Source: Promicromonospora sukumoe (GTDB taxonomy: Bacteria; Actinomycetota; Actinomycetes; Actinomycetales; Cellulomonadaceae). Taken from it: a DNA stretch of 64,000 nt. Numbering within the stretch: position 1 is the first letter of the stretch; each line of letters starts with the position of its first letter. A model generated the notes under the pieces. That model did not search any database. It saw only the letters and a program-made list of their open reading frames with translations, and was not told the origin of the DNA. Positions 25,517-34,116 of the stretch are shown one piece after another. A program made the translations under genes and the position numbers. The stretch lies in NCBI RefSeq assembly GCF_014137995.1, contig NZ_JACGWV010000001.1:3038001-3102000 (forward strand), in the 5' to 3' direction.

Positions 25517-26431
25517 ATGCACCGCCGCTCATGGGAGGACCTACCCAGCACACTGCGCCGCGCCGTCGAAGCCGAGACCGGGACCGTGGTCCGTGCCGAG
25601 GCGCCATCGGCAGGGCGTAACTCGACCTTCGCCGCGTTCCTGCACACGGCAAACGGGTCGGTGTTCGTCAAGGGTGTTCCTAACTATGACCGGCTGGTGA
25701 CGGTGCACGAACACGAGATCCAGGTCAACGCCCGACTGCGCGACGCGGTGCGTGAGGCGCCTCGCCTGTTGTGGGTCGTGCGTGCCGAGGGATGGCTGCT
25801 CGCCGGGTACGAGACCGTGCCCGGCGAGCACGCCGACCTCACACCCGGCTCACCGGACCTCCCGGCCGTGGTCTATGCCCTCTCCCAGCTCGCACGGCAA
25901 CTCACTCCGAGCCCTGCCGCTGGCGTCGCACCGCTGCGCAAGCGGTACGCACGCCTGGCAGGGTGGCAGTGGCTCGCAGAGCACCACCCGGACCAGCTCG
26001 ACGCCTGGGAGCAGCAGCACCTCGATCTACTGGTCCAGTCCGACGCCGAGGTACCAAGCAGCCTGCTCGGGGATTCCCTGGTCCACGGCGACATCCACCA
26101 GCTCAACCTGCTCGTCACCGGCGACCAGGTCCGCCTAATCGACTGGGCATGGTCCCGAATCGGCCCGCCTTGGGTCGACGCCGCGCTACTCGTTCCCCGA
26201 CTGATCGGCGAAAGGCACGAACCGGCCGACGCCGAAAGCCTGGTGTCCGACACCTGGGGCATGAAGCACCCCAGCGCCACCCCAGACGCCCTCACGGCGT
26301 TCGCCGCGACCACCTACGGCCAATGGCGTCGCCTGGCAATTGAGTTCCCCAGCCCACACCGTGAGGCAGCCCTGCGCGGTGCGTGCCAGTGGACCCGATA
26401 CCGACTCCACGGCAACAAGAAGCCGTCGTAG
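25517..26431 (+). CDS. aminoglycoside phosphotransferase-fold kinase
   Basis: A 304-aa APH/choline-kinase-fold protein. The catalytic loop 'LVHGDIHQLNLLV' (HGDXXXXN) and metal-binding 'VRLIDWAWSRIGPPWVDAA' are intact, so it is probably an active small-molecule kinase. The N-lobe Lys is in 'GSVFVKGVP'. GAGGAGG precedes the ATG. It is the last gene of the HAD-containing operon: kinase plus phosphatase under one regulator suggests reversible phosphorylation of one metabolite. Antibiotic resistance is possible but nothing specific supports it. Confidence 0.83.
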   Translation: MHRRSWEDLPSTLRRAVEAETGTVVRAEAPSAGRNSTFAAFLHTANGSVFVKGVPNYDRLVTVHEHEIQVNARLRDAVREAPRLLWVVRAEGWLLAGYETVPGEHADLTPGSPDLPAVVYALSQLARQLTPSPAAGVAPLRKRYARLAGWQWLAEHHPDQLDAWEQQHLDLLVQSDAEVPSSLLGDSLVHGDIHQLNLLVTGDQVRLIDWAWSRIGPPWVDAALLVPRLIGERHEPADAESLVSDTWGMKHPSATPDALTAFAATTYGQWRRLAIEFPSPHREAALRGACQWTRYRLHGNKKPS

Positions 26432-26511
26432 GTTCAGGTGAGAACCCAGCACCATCGGCCCAGCAGTTGCTCTCGACAGAGCCCACCTTGGCCGCCAAGC
26501 ATCAGCGCAAT

Positions 26512-26546
26512 GAGGCCCCCGTCCCGGTACCGGCGATGGGGGCCTC
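26512..26546 (+). terminator. hairpin terminator after the kinase operon
   Basis: GAGGCCCCC/GGGGGCCTC stem around an inner CCGG-TA-CCGG palindrome, 80 bases after the stop codon. The surrounding interval 26432-26798 (367 bases) holds no supportable gene. Confidence 0.7.
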
Positions 26547-26766
26547 CCTACATCCCCTTCGGAGCGGTTGACGCACCGGAGAGACCCAGCGCTGCGGTCA
26601 TCGAGCGACTGGCAGCACGGACAGGGCTGACGGACTATGGCAGCGACGCGCGAACGTGTGACGACGCGCGTGCGGCTGCGTGGCGAGGGCAGTCGAGCGA
26701 ACGGACAGCGGGTCCCGCGGACCGCTTCGGTAAGGGCCACACACCTACTGCACAAGCTGTGAGCGG

Positions 26767-26782
26767 TTTCGTCCGTACGAAA
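26767..26782. promoter_or_regulatory. 16-bp palindrome before the zinc-ribbon gene
   Basis: TTTCGTCCGTACGAAA with 6-bp perfect arms, 17 bases before the start codon. A candidate operator. Confidence 0.35.
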
Positions 26783-26798
26783 GGTTTGAGGTGCGCAC

Positions 26799-27272
26799 AT
26801 GAGCGTCGATAGCAGTCCCGGTGAGCCGGAAGGCGACAGGTCTCGCAAGCCCACCGAGCCCCGCTCCGCTGGTCATCGCGTAGGCACCCGTGGCTTGTGC
26901 CCCCGATGCGGGGACCCCATTCCGGTAAGGACCACAGGACGGCCCGCGCAGTGGTGCTCGCAGCGGTGTCGGCGCGCCGCATACGAAGAACGCCGAGCCG
27001 CGTTCGCCGGGGCTATCGCTGTTGAAGTCGTGGAGACCGTCACGACGACCGAGCACGGGCTCGATGAGTGCGTCAGGCGGGTGGAGTCTTCTCCTGTCGC
27101 AATACGCAAAGTGCTGACGCACCTGAGGACACTGCTGGCGACGGAAGATCTACGTGACCCGAAGTGGACATCGACGGTAGATGCCGCGGTACTGCTGGCG
27201 AGCGCAGTCGGCGCTAGCCGCCGTACCTCAGTTCACTTCCCTCCGCCGGGATACGTCAAGCCAAGTTGGTAG
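26799..27272 (+). CDS. zinc-ribbon protein of unknown function
   Basis: A 157-aa protein with a Cys4-type zinc ribbon, 'CPRCGDPIPVRTTGRPAQWC' followed closely by SQRCRRAAYEERR, then a helical C-terminal half. The pattern (CPXCG...YCSXXCRR) is common in small proteins encoded by actinobacterial mobile elements and may bind nucleic acid. The preceding interval has a TTTCGTCCGTACGAAA palindrome (26767-26782) and a GAGG six bases before the ATG. Function is not known. Confidence 0.72.
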   Translation: MSVDSSPGEPEGDRSRKPTEPRSAGHRVGTRGLCPRCGDPIPVRTTGRPAQWCSQRCRRAAYEERRAAFAGAIAVEVVETVTTTEHGLDECVRRVESSPVAIRKVLTHLRTLLATEDLRDPKWTSTVDAAVLLASAVGASRRTSVHFPPPGYVKPSW

Positions 27273-27352
27273 GGCGAATCGGCGCCACGATGTTCTGCGT
27301 GCGGGTCCGACTGTTTGAAGCCGACTCGCAGGTCGTGAACCGGCGCGCGCTC

Positions 27353-27404
27353 ACCTAGGTGTTCGCGTAGAAAAGTCTGGCGCGGAGCGAACACCTGACA
27401 GGTG
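27353..27404. promoter_or_regulatory. nested inverted repeats, putative operator
   Basis: AGGTGTTCGC (27357-27366) is perfectly inverted at 27387-27396, flanked by palindromes CACCTAGGTG (27353-27362) and CACCTGACAGGTG (27392-27404). The words GGTGTTCGC and GAACACCTGAC also form the palindrome upstream of int (19352-19370). The site lies 36 bases before the start at 27440. Confidence 0.5.
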
Positions 27405-27439
27405 GGCGATATCCCGCACTAGAGGGAGACGAGGAATCC

Positions 27440-27988
27440 ATGGCAGCCAAGGATGTGTACCTACTGGCACTGCACGAGCCGTACCAATCGGCCGCGCATC
27501 CAGTCCCGATCAACGCGACCATCGTCCACGCTCGAACACTCTTACACCCGGCGGTCCCGCAGCCCGACGGCGGAAGGATGTATCGGTGCCTGACCGAGTT
27601 CCCCGGACGCGTTGAGGGCGGTCTCGTACCTTTATCGACTCTGACGTTCGAGCTAGACGGCGGCCGACTCTGGTACGAGGTCGCTGATTGGGAAGCCGTG
27701 GTCGAAGCCGTCGTGAAGCTTTCCCACAGCGGGGAATGCGATGCGATGCCCCTGGGCCTACCGCAGCCAGTAGGCGCGCTGCTCGCCAACGGACCACGTG
27801 TCCAACTCGACGTCTATTCGCGAAATGGACCGGCGACACTCGGCCCCGCGGACCGGGAACGGGAACTCAACGTACTGACAGCACATGTGCGCGAGTTCTT
27901 ACTCGACGGCCTGTTTTGGCCCGGTGACGACCTGGTCGAGCCTCCTCGACGTCCGCGGAAGATGCCCTACCGGCCGATGCGGCCGTAG
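27440..27988 (+). CDS. hypothetical protein, 182 aa
   Basis: Soluble protein of no recognised family, with an ATG preceded by GAGGAA. The sequence is evenly mixed with conserved-looking stretches 'LTFELDGGRLWYEVADWEAV' and 'NVLTAHVREFLLDGLFWPGD' and a proline-rich basic C-terminus. Codon use is less GC-biased than the chromosome. It converges with the membrane-protein gene (57-bp gap). No function can be proposed. Confidence 0.65.
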   Translation: MAAKDVYLLALHEPYQSAAHPVPINATIVHARTLLHPAVPQPDGGRMYRCLTEFPGRVEGGLVPLSTLTFELDGGRLWYEVADWEAVVEAVVKLSHSGECDAMPLGLPQPVGALLANGPRVQLDVYSRNGPATLGPADRERELNVLTAHVREFLLDGLFWPGDDLVEPPRRPRKMPYRPMRP

Positions 27989-28044
27989 TAGCAGGGGCGC
28001 CGGGTTGGATTGCGTAATGCTAGGCGCTGTTCGACACCGAGAAT

Positions 28045-29202
28045 TCAATCGAGCAAGACCACCACGGGCTTTCGCGAACGCCGGGAGGCCACCAGACGCT
28101 TCTCTGCGGCAAGCATCGTCATGACGTGCAGGGTCTTGACCAGGCCGCGGCCGGCAAACCCAAGAGTGAGTAGCGCGAACAGTGCTGTGTGGATGCCGAG
28201 GTAGATCAGGTAGGGAGTCGCGTCGTTCATCCTGAGGCTGGTGCTCGCAAGACCTGTGATGAGTAGAGCCAGGAGCGAGAATGTGTAGGCAACGCCATGG
28301 CCGACCCAACTCCAAAGTCGCTGCTGGAAAACGTAGGCGACTGCGGCCTCGCGACTCTGAATAGCGGCGCCGAACCAGATGAGCGCTACCAGCCCCATGA
28401 CGACGACCTGGGCTACCCCCACAGGTAGCAGAGCGATCACGGACGCGCCGGAGGCAAGCGTGAGCGTGGCCAGGAGAGTCCAGCGGGCGGATGCCAGGCG
28501 GTCGAGAGGCAGGGGGTACGCCGCCTGTTCTACAGCATGCTCGATCCGCGTCCGGTCTGCCTTACGCACATCATGAGCGAATGCGGTCGAGTACCGGACC
28601 TTCTGCATCTGGATGAAGATCCATGCCCCGAGGCTGGCCGAGGTGAGCCCGTTCAGGGCCCAGCCGTCGCCGCCATACCGCCAGTATGATGCGGTCAAGA
28701 GGATGCATGCGGTGATGAACAGGTGGCAGGCCAGCCACTCGATACCGTTGATGCGGTCGAGCAAGCGCAGTTCGCGCACGAGCAACGCATCGTTGCGGCG
28801 GCCCCGACCACGGTTAAGGCGTGCGACGGTCTGCCCACGGCGGACGGTGTCCATCAAGGCGAACGTTGCAGCGACCGCGATACCCACCAGGGTCTGGAGC
28901 ATGCCCAGCTGACCGCCCGGCCCCATCGGCATGAATCTGTCGAATCCATCTCGGACCGCATCCCATAGCGACCAATCGGTCGCGGGGTTCTGGAGCAGGA
29001 CGCCCACGATGATGGGGAGCCCGAGCGCCAGGAGCACCGGGAGCAGTACCTCGACCCACCAGAGGCTCGTCCAGAGCTCGGCATGAGCCGTACTCCCTGT
29101 CGCCGTCGAACGCGCACGTCCCACTCGACCAGTTTCGGGCGAAGCCCTCCGACGCGGCGCGGATCGAACTCGGGCTCGGGCCGGACGGCGGTTGATACGC
29201 AT
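28045..29202 (-). CDS. polytopic membrane protein of unknown function
   Basis: A 385-aa protein with about eight predicted membrane helices (near 48-70, 100-118, 153-173, 183-200, 240-260, 263-282, 300-320, 330-350) and an Arg-rich cytoplasmic N-terminal tail of 45 residues. A basic loop, 'ARLNRGRGRRNDALLVRE', separates helices 2 and 3. No transporter or enzyme motif is visible. The start at 29202 has AAGG upstream. It is divergent from the 179-aa gene (157-bp gap). It could be an effector or anchor of a defence module, but nothing shows this. Confidence 0.68.
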   Translation of the reverse strand: MRINRRPARARVRSAPRRRASPETGRVGRARSTATGSTAHAELWTSLWWVEVLLPVLLALGLPIIVGVLLQNPATDWSLWDAVRDGFDRFMPMGPGGQLGMLQTLVGIAVAATFALMDTVRRGQTVARLNRGRGRRNDALLVRELRLLDRINGIEWLACHLFITACILLTASYWRYGGDGWALNGLTSASLGAWIFIQMQKVRYSTAFAHDVRKADRTRIEHAVEQAAYPLPLDRLASARWTLLATLTLASGASVIALLPVGVAQVVVMGLVALIWFGAAIQSREAAVAYVFQQRLWSWVGHGVAYTFSLLALLITGLASTSLRMNDATPYLIYLGIHTALFALLTLGFAGRGLVKTLHVMTMLAAEKRLVASRRSRKPVVVLLD

Positions 29203-29359
29203 CGCTGCACCTTGGCCGAAGGGTCGGCAACTGTCCATCACGTGCGGTGAAGCCATCGGCGTTCAGTAACGAGGATGATTTCGTACCAAGGGTCGGGCAT
29301 CGGAACTGTCGCACGCCACATGGTGCTCGGCGCACGGGATCACACACCATGGAGAACCG

Positions 29360-29899
29360 ATGACAGAGTCCGAGCTGACCCCTAAGCGATCCGACTACCT
29401 ACGCGAAGCACTCTTCAGCGCCCTTGAGCAGAGAGAACGAGTGCGGGGAATTTCTCGGCACGAAGTCTGGGTGCTCACCGGGGTAGTTCACATCCTCGAT
29501 GATGGCTACCAGATCACGTACATCCCCCTTTACTACGATGGCAGTACGATCGAGTCGTACTGGCTTAAGCGCGGCTTCATCGACATCGGCAGCATCCACG
29601 GCCGGACACTGATCGTCGTGGCCGAGAACGTCCCGAAGAGCCAGTCTGTGATCCGGGCATGGCAGATCGATCACCAACGCGAAGACAAGCGTCCCCTGCG
29701 TGCGCGCGGCATCCCTGCGAACTCTGTTCGGCGGGAAGTGGAATCGTTCTTGCGATACCGGAAGGATGTCGCGGCGCATGCCGTTGGACCGGACGACAGC
29801 CTCAGCCCCCAGCAGATCCCGATCCGATGGTCGGACTTCGGAGCCCGAGACAGTGAGTCCTTCGTCATCGGGGAAGAACTCACCGCACCCCGTGGATAG
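29360..29899 (+). CDS. hypothetical protein, 179 aa
   Basis: Soluble protein with no recognised motif. It begins after GGAGAACCG. The N-terminal half contains 'YQITYIPLYYDGSTIESYWL', and the C-terminal half is charged ('EVESFLRYRKDV'). Moderate GC content typical of the element's right half. It is the last gene before the repeat-flanked SIR2/OLD block. Unknown function. Confidence 0.62.
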   Translation: MTESELTPKRSDYLREALFSALEQRERVRGISRHEVWVLTGVVHILDDGYQITYIPLYYDGSTIESYWLKRGFIDIGSIHGRTLIVVAENVPKSQSVIRAWQIDHQREDKRPLRARGIPANSVRREVESFLRYRKDVAAHAVGPDDSLSPQQIPIRWSDFGARDSESFVIGEELTAPRG

Positions 29900-29965
29900 C
29901 AGTGTCGTGGAGCTGAGCCCCGAGATGGAAGGTGACTTCCGGACGCCTTTGCACCGGCGATGCTG

Positions 29966-30054
29966 TCCCCGGCCTGTGGCAGCGCCTTCTGCACAGCCCG
30001 CCGTCCTGCTAAGACCCTGGTCCCACTGGGTCCCACGCTCGGCTCAGGGACCAC
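29966..30054 (+). repeat. left copy of ~88-bp direct repeat flanking the SIR2/OLD block
   Basis: Aligns over its length with 36213-36302 at roughly 80-85% identity. Shared blocks include GGCCTGTG, GCCCGCCGTCCTGCTA and GGGTCCCACGCTCGGCTCAG. It contains two GGTCCCAC boxes 10 bp apart (30019-30026, 30029-30036). The enclosing interval 29900-30319 (420 bases) has no gene. Confidence 0.8.
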
Positions 30055-30319
30055 ATGCGGTCGGGGTAGGTAGCCGAAGCGCCCGGCGCTTCCCGTACGG
30101 GGGACGATCAAGCCAGGGTACGCAGCGACCGAAGATCCGGCGTCTGAGCGTGGTACCCGCTGTATGGGTGGTAGCAACAAGCGCCACCCATCTGACGTAC
30201 TGCGATCTGCTGAGCAGTCTCGCGAGGCGAGGGTGAACTGTGGACGAACCAGCCCAATCACCTCACGAGGAGATGCTTTGGACCCTATTGTGAGTCGATG
30301 AGCATGATGGAGTCCGACC

Positions 30320-33300
30320 ATGTGGATCACCGGTGACGTTGACCTACCCGCAGAGATTCTCGATGCGCACGTCGAGCATCGCCTGGTCTTCTTCGTCGGA
30401 GCTGGTGCCTCGGTAGATCCGCCGTCTAGCCTGCCACTGTTTGGGTCACTCGCTCGTCAACTGGCCGACGCCGCGCGAGTGGAATTCGACGAGAAGCAAG
30501 CGATCGATGCGTTCCTTGGTTCAATGCCTGCGTCTTTTGAGACGCACGTGCACGCGAGTAGGCTCATCGCTCGGGAGGGCTCGACATACAACGCGACCCA
30601 TTCCGCAATTATCCGACTCGCCTCTGCTATCGGCCCTGTCCGAGTCGTAACGACAAACTTCGACGACCACCTCACCTCGGCGGCCATCGCGGAGTCGGTC
30701 CGGATCGATGACAAGTGGGTCGGCCCAGCACTTCCCCTTGGCGACACGTTCAACGGGATCGTTCACCTGCACGGATCAATCCTTCGACCACCGCAGGAAC
30801 TCGTACTCATCGACCGCGACTTTGGGCGCGCGTACCTCACTGACGCGTGGGCGACTCGGTTCCTACAGAAGATGTTTGACTCCTTCACAGTGCTCTTTGT
30901 CGGCTACAGCCACGATGATCCAATCATGCGGTACTTGTCCCTCGGGCTGCCGTCAAATACACGCCGGTATGTGTTGACGCACCAACCCGACAACCAGCAG
31001 AAATGGGGACCTCTGGGAATCTGGCCGATCGGATACCCGGCTCCAAACAACGACCACAGTGCACTCGTACTAGCTCTACAAGCCTGGGATTCCCGCGCCC
31101 GCATGGGCCGACTGGAACATCGCGCATCGATGCAAGAGATCATTGCGGCCGGGCCGTCGCTGACCCCCGTCGACCGCGACTACCTCACGAGCAGGGTGCA
31201 AACGGTCGATGGGGCTCGCGATTTCACGGATCTCGCCAACGGACCGGAATGGCTCCAGTGGGCTGAAAGCCTGCCCGAGTTCCAGGCGCTCTTCACCGGA
31301 AAAGCCGAGTCGGACGCCGCGAGGGTCCTCGGCAATTGGTTCGGGAAGGCTTACGTGGCCAACCCCGCCCTTCACGGCGCGGCGCTGCAAACGGTGCAGA
31401 GGCTGGGACAGCGGTTCAGTGAAGGGCTGTTCCAATCGGCGACCTGGGCTGCCGAGCAACTCAGCAAGACCGACTCCGCAGCCGGTCAACGATGGAAGAC
31501 GTTCCTCGCCACGTCGGTGTATGGAAGATCGGCGCCGGCCAACTTGGAAATGTTGCTTCCATATATGCCCGGAGACAGCGCCGAACACCCTGCCGTGATA
31601 CACGCTGCTCTGCAACCTATTCTAGCACTCAAGCGACGCTGGGCGGTTAGCGAGGACGACGGTACTAAACCACCGGATGCCGAAGTGAAATGGCAGATCG
31701 ATACAGACTCTCTGACTGCACATGCGCTGAAACTAGTCAATACATCTGATCCCGGTGATCTGTCAATTGGGCTGCTTCTCGAAGACTCTCTCAATAACGC
31801 CTACAGCCTCCTCGTCGGCTACCACGGCGACGATTTCTTCGATGGCTTTGACTTCGGTCGCTCGGCAATCGAGCCACATCCCCAGGACGACCTCCGTAAC
31901 CCCGTCGACGCGTTGATCGACGCTCTTCGCGAGTACGGACAGAGATCACTGCCAAATAGGCCGGACCTTCCGGAACGGTGGTGGGCCCTCGATCATGCGA
32001 TCTTCCGTCGCCTTGCCTTGCACCTCATCGATCTAGAGCCAGCACGTAGCGCTGACGACAAACTTCGATGGATCCTCGACCGCGACCTGCTGTACGAGGC
32101 CACCGTCAAACACGAGGCGTACCGAGTACTGGCGACGGTCGTTCCGGAGGCAAGCCCGGTTAGTCGCGAGGCACTCCTTACCGCAGCTTTGGCAGGACCG
32201 GACTTCCCAGACGGCACACCCGATCGGGATAAGCACGCCTCGTACTCCACCTACAACCTGCTCGTTTGGATGAGCCGATCCGCGCCAGACTGGAGCGAAG
32301 TCGGTACAGCCCTCCAAGAAGCCCAGGCGAATAATCCGGCCTTCGCGCCCCGCGAGCACCCTGATATGGACATGTGGGTGTCGAGTGGCGTCTGGGGCGG
32401 AACGCTCACCATTGAACCCGAAGAGTTGGTCCAGCTAATTGACACTGACCCGGGTGAGGCAATGGATGAGCTCCTCAGTCATGACTACTCCGAACGCAAC
32501 TTTGGCAAACCAAGCTGGGACGACGCCTTGTCGGTCGTTCGGCGAGCGGCAGAGATCCGCCCTGATGCCGGAGCTCGGCTGTGGAGGCGGATCGGACAAC
32601 AAGACAAACTCGGAACGAAGGCCAACGACCTGCGGCACGCGATCATCGGTGGATGGGAGGTTGCGGATCTCGGAGTCACGGCAGAAGCGGTCATTGCGCT
32701 GATTAGGGCTCGAACGAGCGAAGCTGAGTCGGCGCGGCCGATAAGCAGATTCTTGCTCGCCCAGATACGCAAACAGGTTGAGGGCGCAGAGTCGCCAACC
32801 ATCGCGGCCATGCGCGACGTCGCCCGAGACCTTTGGTTGGCGCACCACAGCGCGTTCGCCCACCGTGGTGAGTCCGACCCAACCTTCTTGGCTCTAAACT
32901 CCTGGCCGGGCGAGTTGACTTCCTACTGGCTCACGGAGATTGATCGTCGATGGCGGCGCGATCGGGACGGCTGGACAGGACTCAATGATTCTGAGCGGGG
33001 CGCGCTTCTCGAACTGCTCAGCGGCCCGGAACCCACGCTCGACGCCACACGTCCAGCACTGGCAGGCGAGGTTTACTTCCTGTTCGTTGCCGACGCAGCA
33101 TTTACAGAAGCGAACGTCCTTCCGCTGTTCCAGGAGGAGGCAACAGCAGCACAGGCTTGGGGCGCGTACCTGTATAATCCACGGTGCAACGATCGGATGC
33201 TGAAGGTGGGCTTCTTGGACAGCGTTGTCGCTGAATGGGACCGCCTCGATGCGTTCGAGAACCGAGGGCACAAGGATCAGTTCTTCGGCCTTGTTGCGTG

Positions 33301-33841
33301 GATCCTGACGTTCGCTGGGATCAGCAAGAGCGACCGACAAGAACTACTCGATCGATCAGTGCTTGCAGCGGACGGCGCCTATGCACCAGAGTTTGCTGCC
33401 ACTGTCGTTCGGCTTCTCCATGCCGATGGAGTGGACGGCGCACAAGTCTGGGAGTTGTGGCTACGGGACCATCTGGCTGCACGGCTCGCGGGCATACCTC
33501 GGACGGCCAGGAAGGAGGAGCTTGCACGATGGGCCGATGCCGTGCCGTACCTGGCCGGCCACATCCCAGACGCGATCAGCCTCCTGGGAAGCCACAGGAT
33601 CGGGCTAGGTGATCAGTACCGGCCCCCGGATTTTCCAGTCGGTGCCCTCGAATCACACGGACCGGACCTCGTCAACCACCTCGCCGACCGAATCCGCAAC
33701 TCATCACCGACCGGATGGCTCATCCCGCACGCGGTGCGCAGGCTCCTGGAGGCGGTGCGCGCGAAGCTTGGGGACGCAGCCTCGCTACCGCTCATGGATG
33801 CCGCAGCGCAGAGCGGATTTCCTGCTGGCGGCCCGGGTTGA
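30320..33841 (+). CDS. SIR2-domain large protein, putative NAD-consuming defence effector
   Basis: A 1173-aa protein. Residues 1 to about 290 are a SIR2 (NADase) domain: 'FFVGAGASVDPPSSLP' (GAGAS 27-31), 'VVTTNFDDHL' (Asn113), 'GIVHLHGS' (His151, catalytic) and 'LFVGYSHDDPIM'. Placement of Asn and His matches the NADase residues of defence SIR2 proteins such as ThsA. The remaining ~880 residues are helical, without a motif I recognise. They may correspond to the C-terminal DUF4020-type region of some SIR2 proteins and probably sense the trigger. The ATG at 30320 follows GGAG. The OLD-nuclease gene follows. By analogy, activation would drain NAD and abort infection. Confidence 0.85.
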   Translation: MWITGDVDLPAEILDAHVEHRLVFFVGAGASVDPPSSLPLFGSLARQLADAARVEFDEKQAIDAFLGSMPASFETHVHASRLIAREGSTYNATHSAIIRLASAIGPVRVVTTNFDDHLTSAAIAESVRIDDKWVGPALPLGDTFNGIVHLHGSILRPPQELVLIDRDFGRAYLTDAWATRFLQKMFDSFTVLFVGYSHDDPIMRYLSLGLPSNTRRYVLTHQPDNQQKWGPLGIWPIGYPAPNNDHSALVLALQAWDSRARMGRLEHRASMQEIIAAGPSLTPVDRDYLTSRVQTVDGARDFTDLANGPEWLQWAESLPEFQALFTGKAESDAARVLGNWFGKAYVANPALHGAALQTVQRLGQRFSEGLFQSATWAAEQLSKTDSAAGQRWKTFLATSVYGRSAPANLEMLLPYMPGDSAEHPAVIHAALQPILALKRRWAVSEDDGTKPPDAEVKWQIDTDSLTAHALKLVNTSDPGDLSIGLLLEDSLNNAYSLLVGYHGDDFFDGFDFGRSAIEPHPQDDLRNPVDALIDALREYGQRSLPNRPDLPERWWALDHAIFRRLALHLIDLEPARSADDKLRWILDRDLLYEATVKHEAYRVLATVVPEASPVSREALLTAALAGPDFPDGTPDRDKHASYSTYNLLVWMSRSAPDWSEVGTALQEAQANNPAFAPREHPDMDMWVSSGVWGGTLTIEPEELVQLIDTDPGEAMDELLSHDYSERNFGKPSWDDALSVVRRAAEIRPDAGARLWRRIGQQDKLGTKANDLRHAIIGGWEVADLGVTAEAVIALIRARTSEAESARPISRFLLAQIRKQVEGAESPTIAAMRDVARDLWLAHHSAFAHRGESDPTFLALNSWPGELTSYWLTEIDRRWRRDRDGWTGLNDSERGALLELLSGPEPTLDATRPALAGEVYFLFVADAAFTEANVLPLFQEEATAAQAWGAYLYNPRCNDRMLKVGFLDSVVAEWDRLDAFENRGHKDQFFGLVAWILTFAGISKSDRQELLDRSVLAADGAYAPEFAATVVRLLHADGVDGAQVWELWLRDHLAARLAGIPRTARKEELARWADAVPYLAGHIPDAISLLGSHRIGLGDQYRPPDFPVGALESHGPDLVNHLADRIRNSSPTGWLIPHAVRRLLEAVRAKLGDAASLPLMDAAAQSGFPAGGPG

Positions 33842-34116
33842 CTATCGGAGGTGTTGAGCAGTTTTGATCGCAATAACCACCTGGATCGTGCGTGCCTACT
33901 GCCGCCACCAGATCGTCTTGGCTCATCGACCTGATCGCTCACGAATCAAACTTTGCCGCTCAGTTCACCCTCGCCGCAGCCGCAACACGACTGTCAAGTC
34001 GCCACATCCCGACCCCCAAGCGGTCTACGCTGCCGAATCCCGAACTCCGCGACCTCATGCATCAAGAGGACGACCCCATCGGGATGATAGTCCCGACGAC
34101 CGACAGGAGAGAGACG
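33842..34116 (+). other. 275-bp interval between SIR2 and OLD genes
   Basis: GGAGG lies just before GTG-TTG at 33852, opening a 27-codon frame to a TGA. From 33892 the OLD frame itself is open back for 75 codons, so a longer OLD protein starting at GTG 33892 is possible. The two pieces together look weakly coding ('LIDLIAHESNFAAQFTLAAA') and may be remnants of a small gene broken by a frameshift. No confident gene is called. Confidence 0.4.

Noticed and set aside
27353..27404. LexA-type SOS box
   Set aside because: The GTTC/GAAC words are spaced and ordered differently from actinobacterial SOS boxes.
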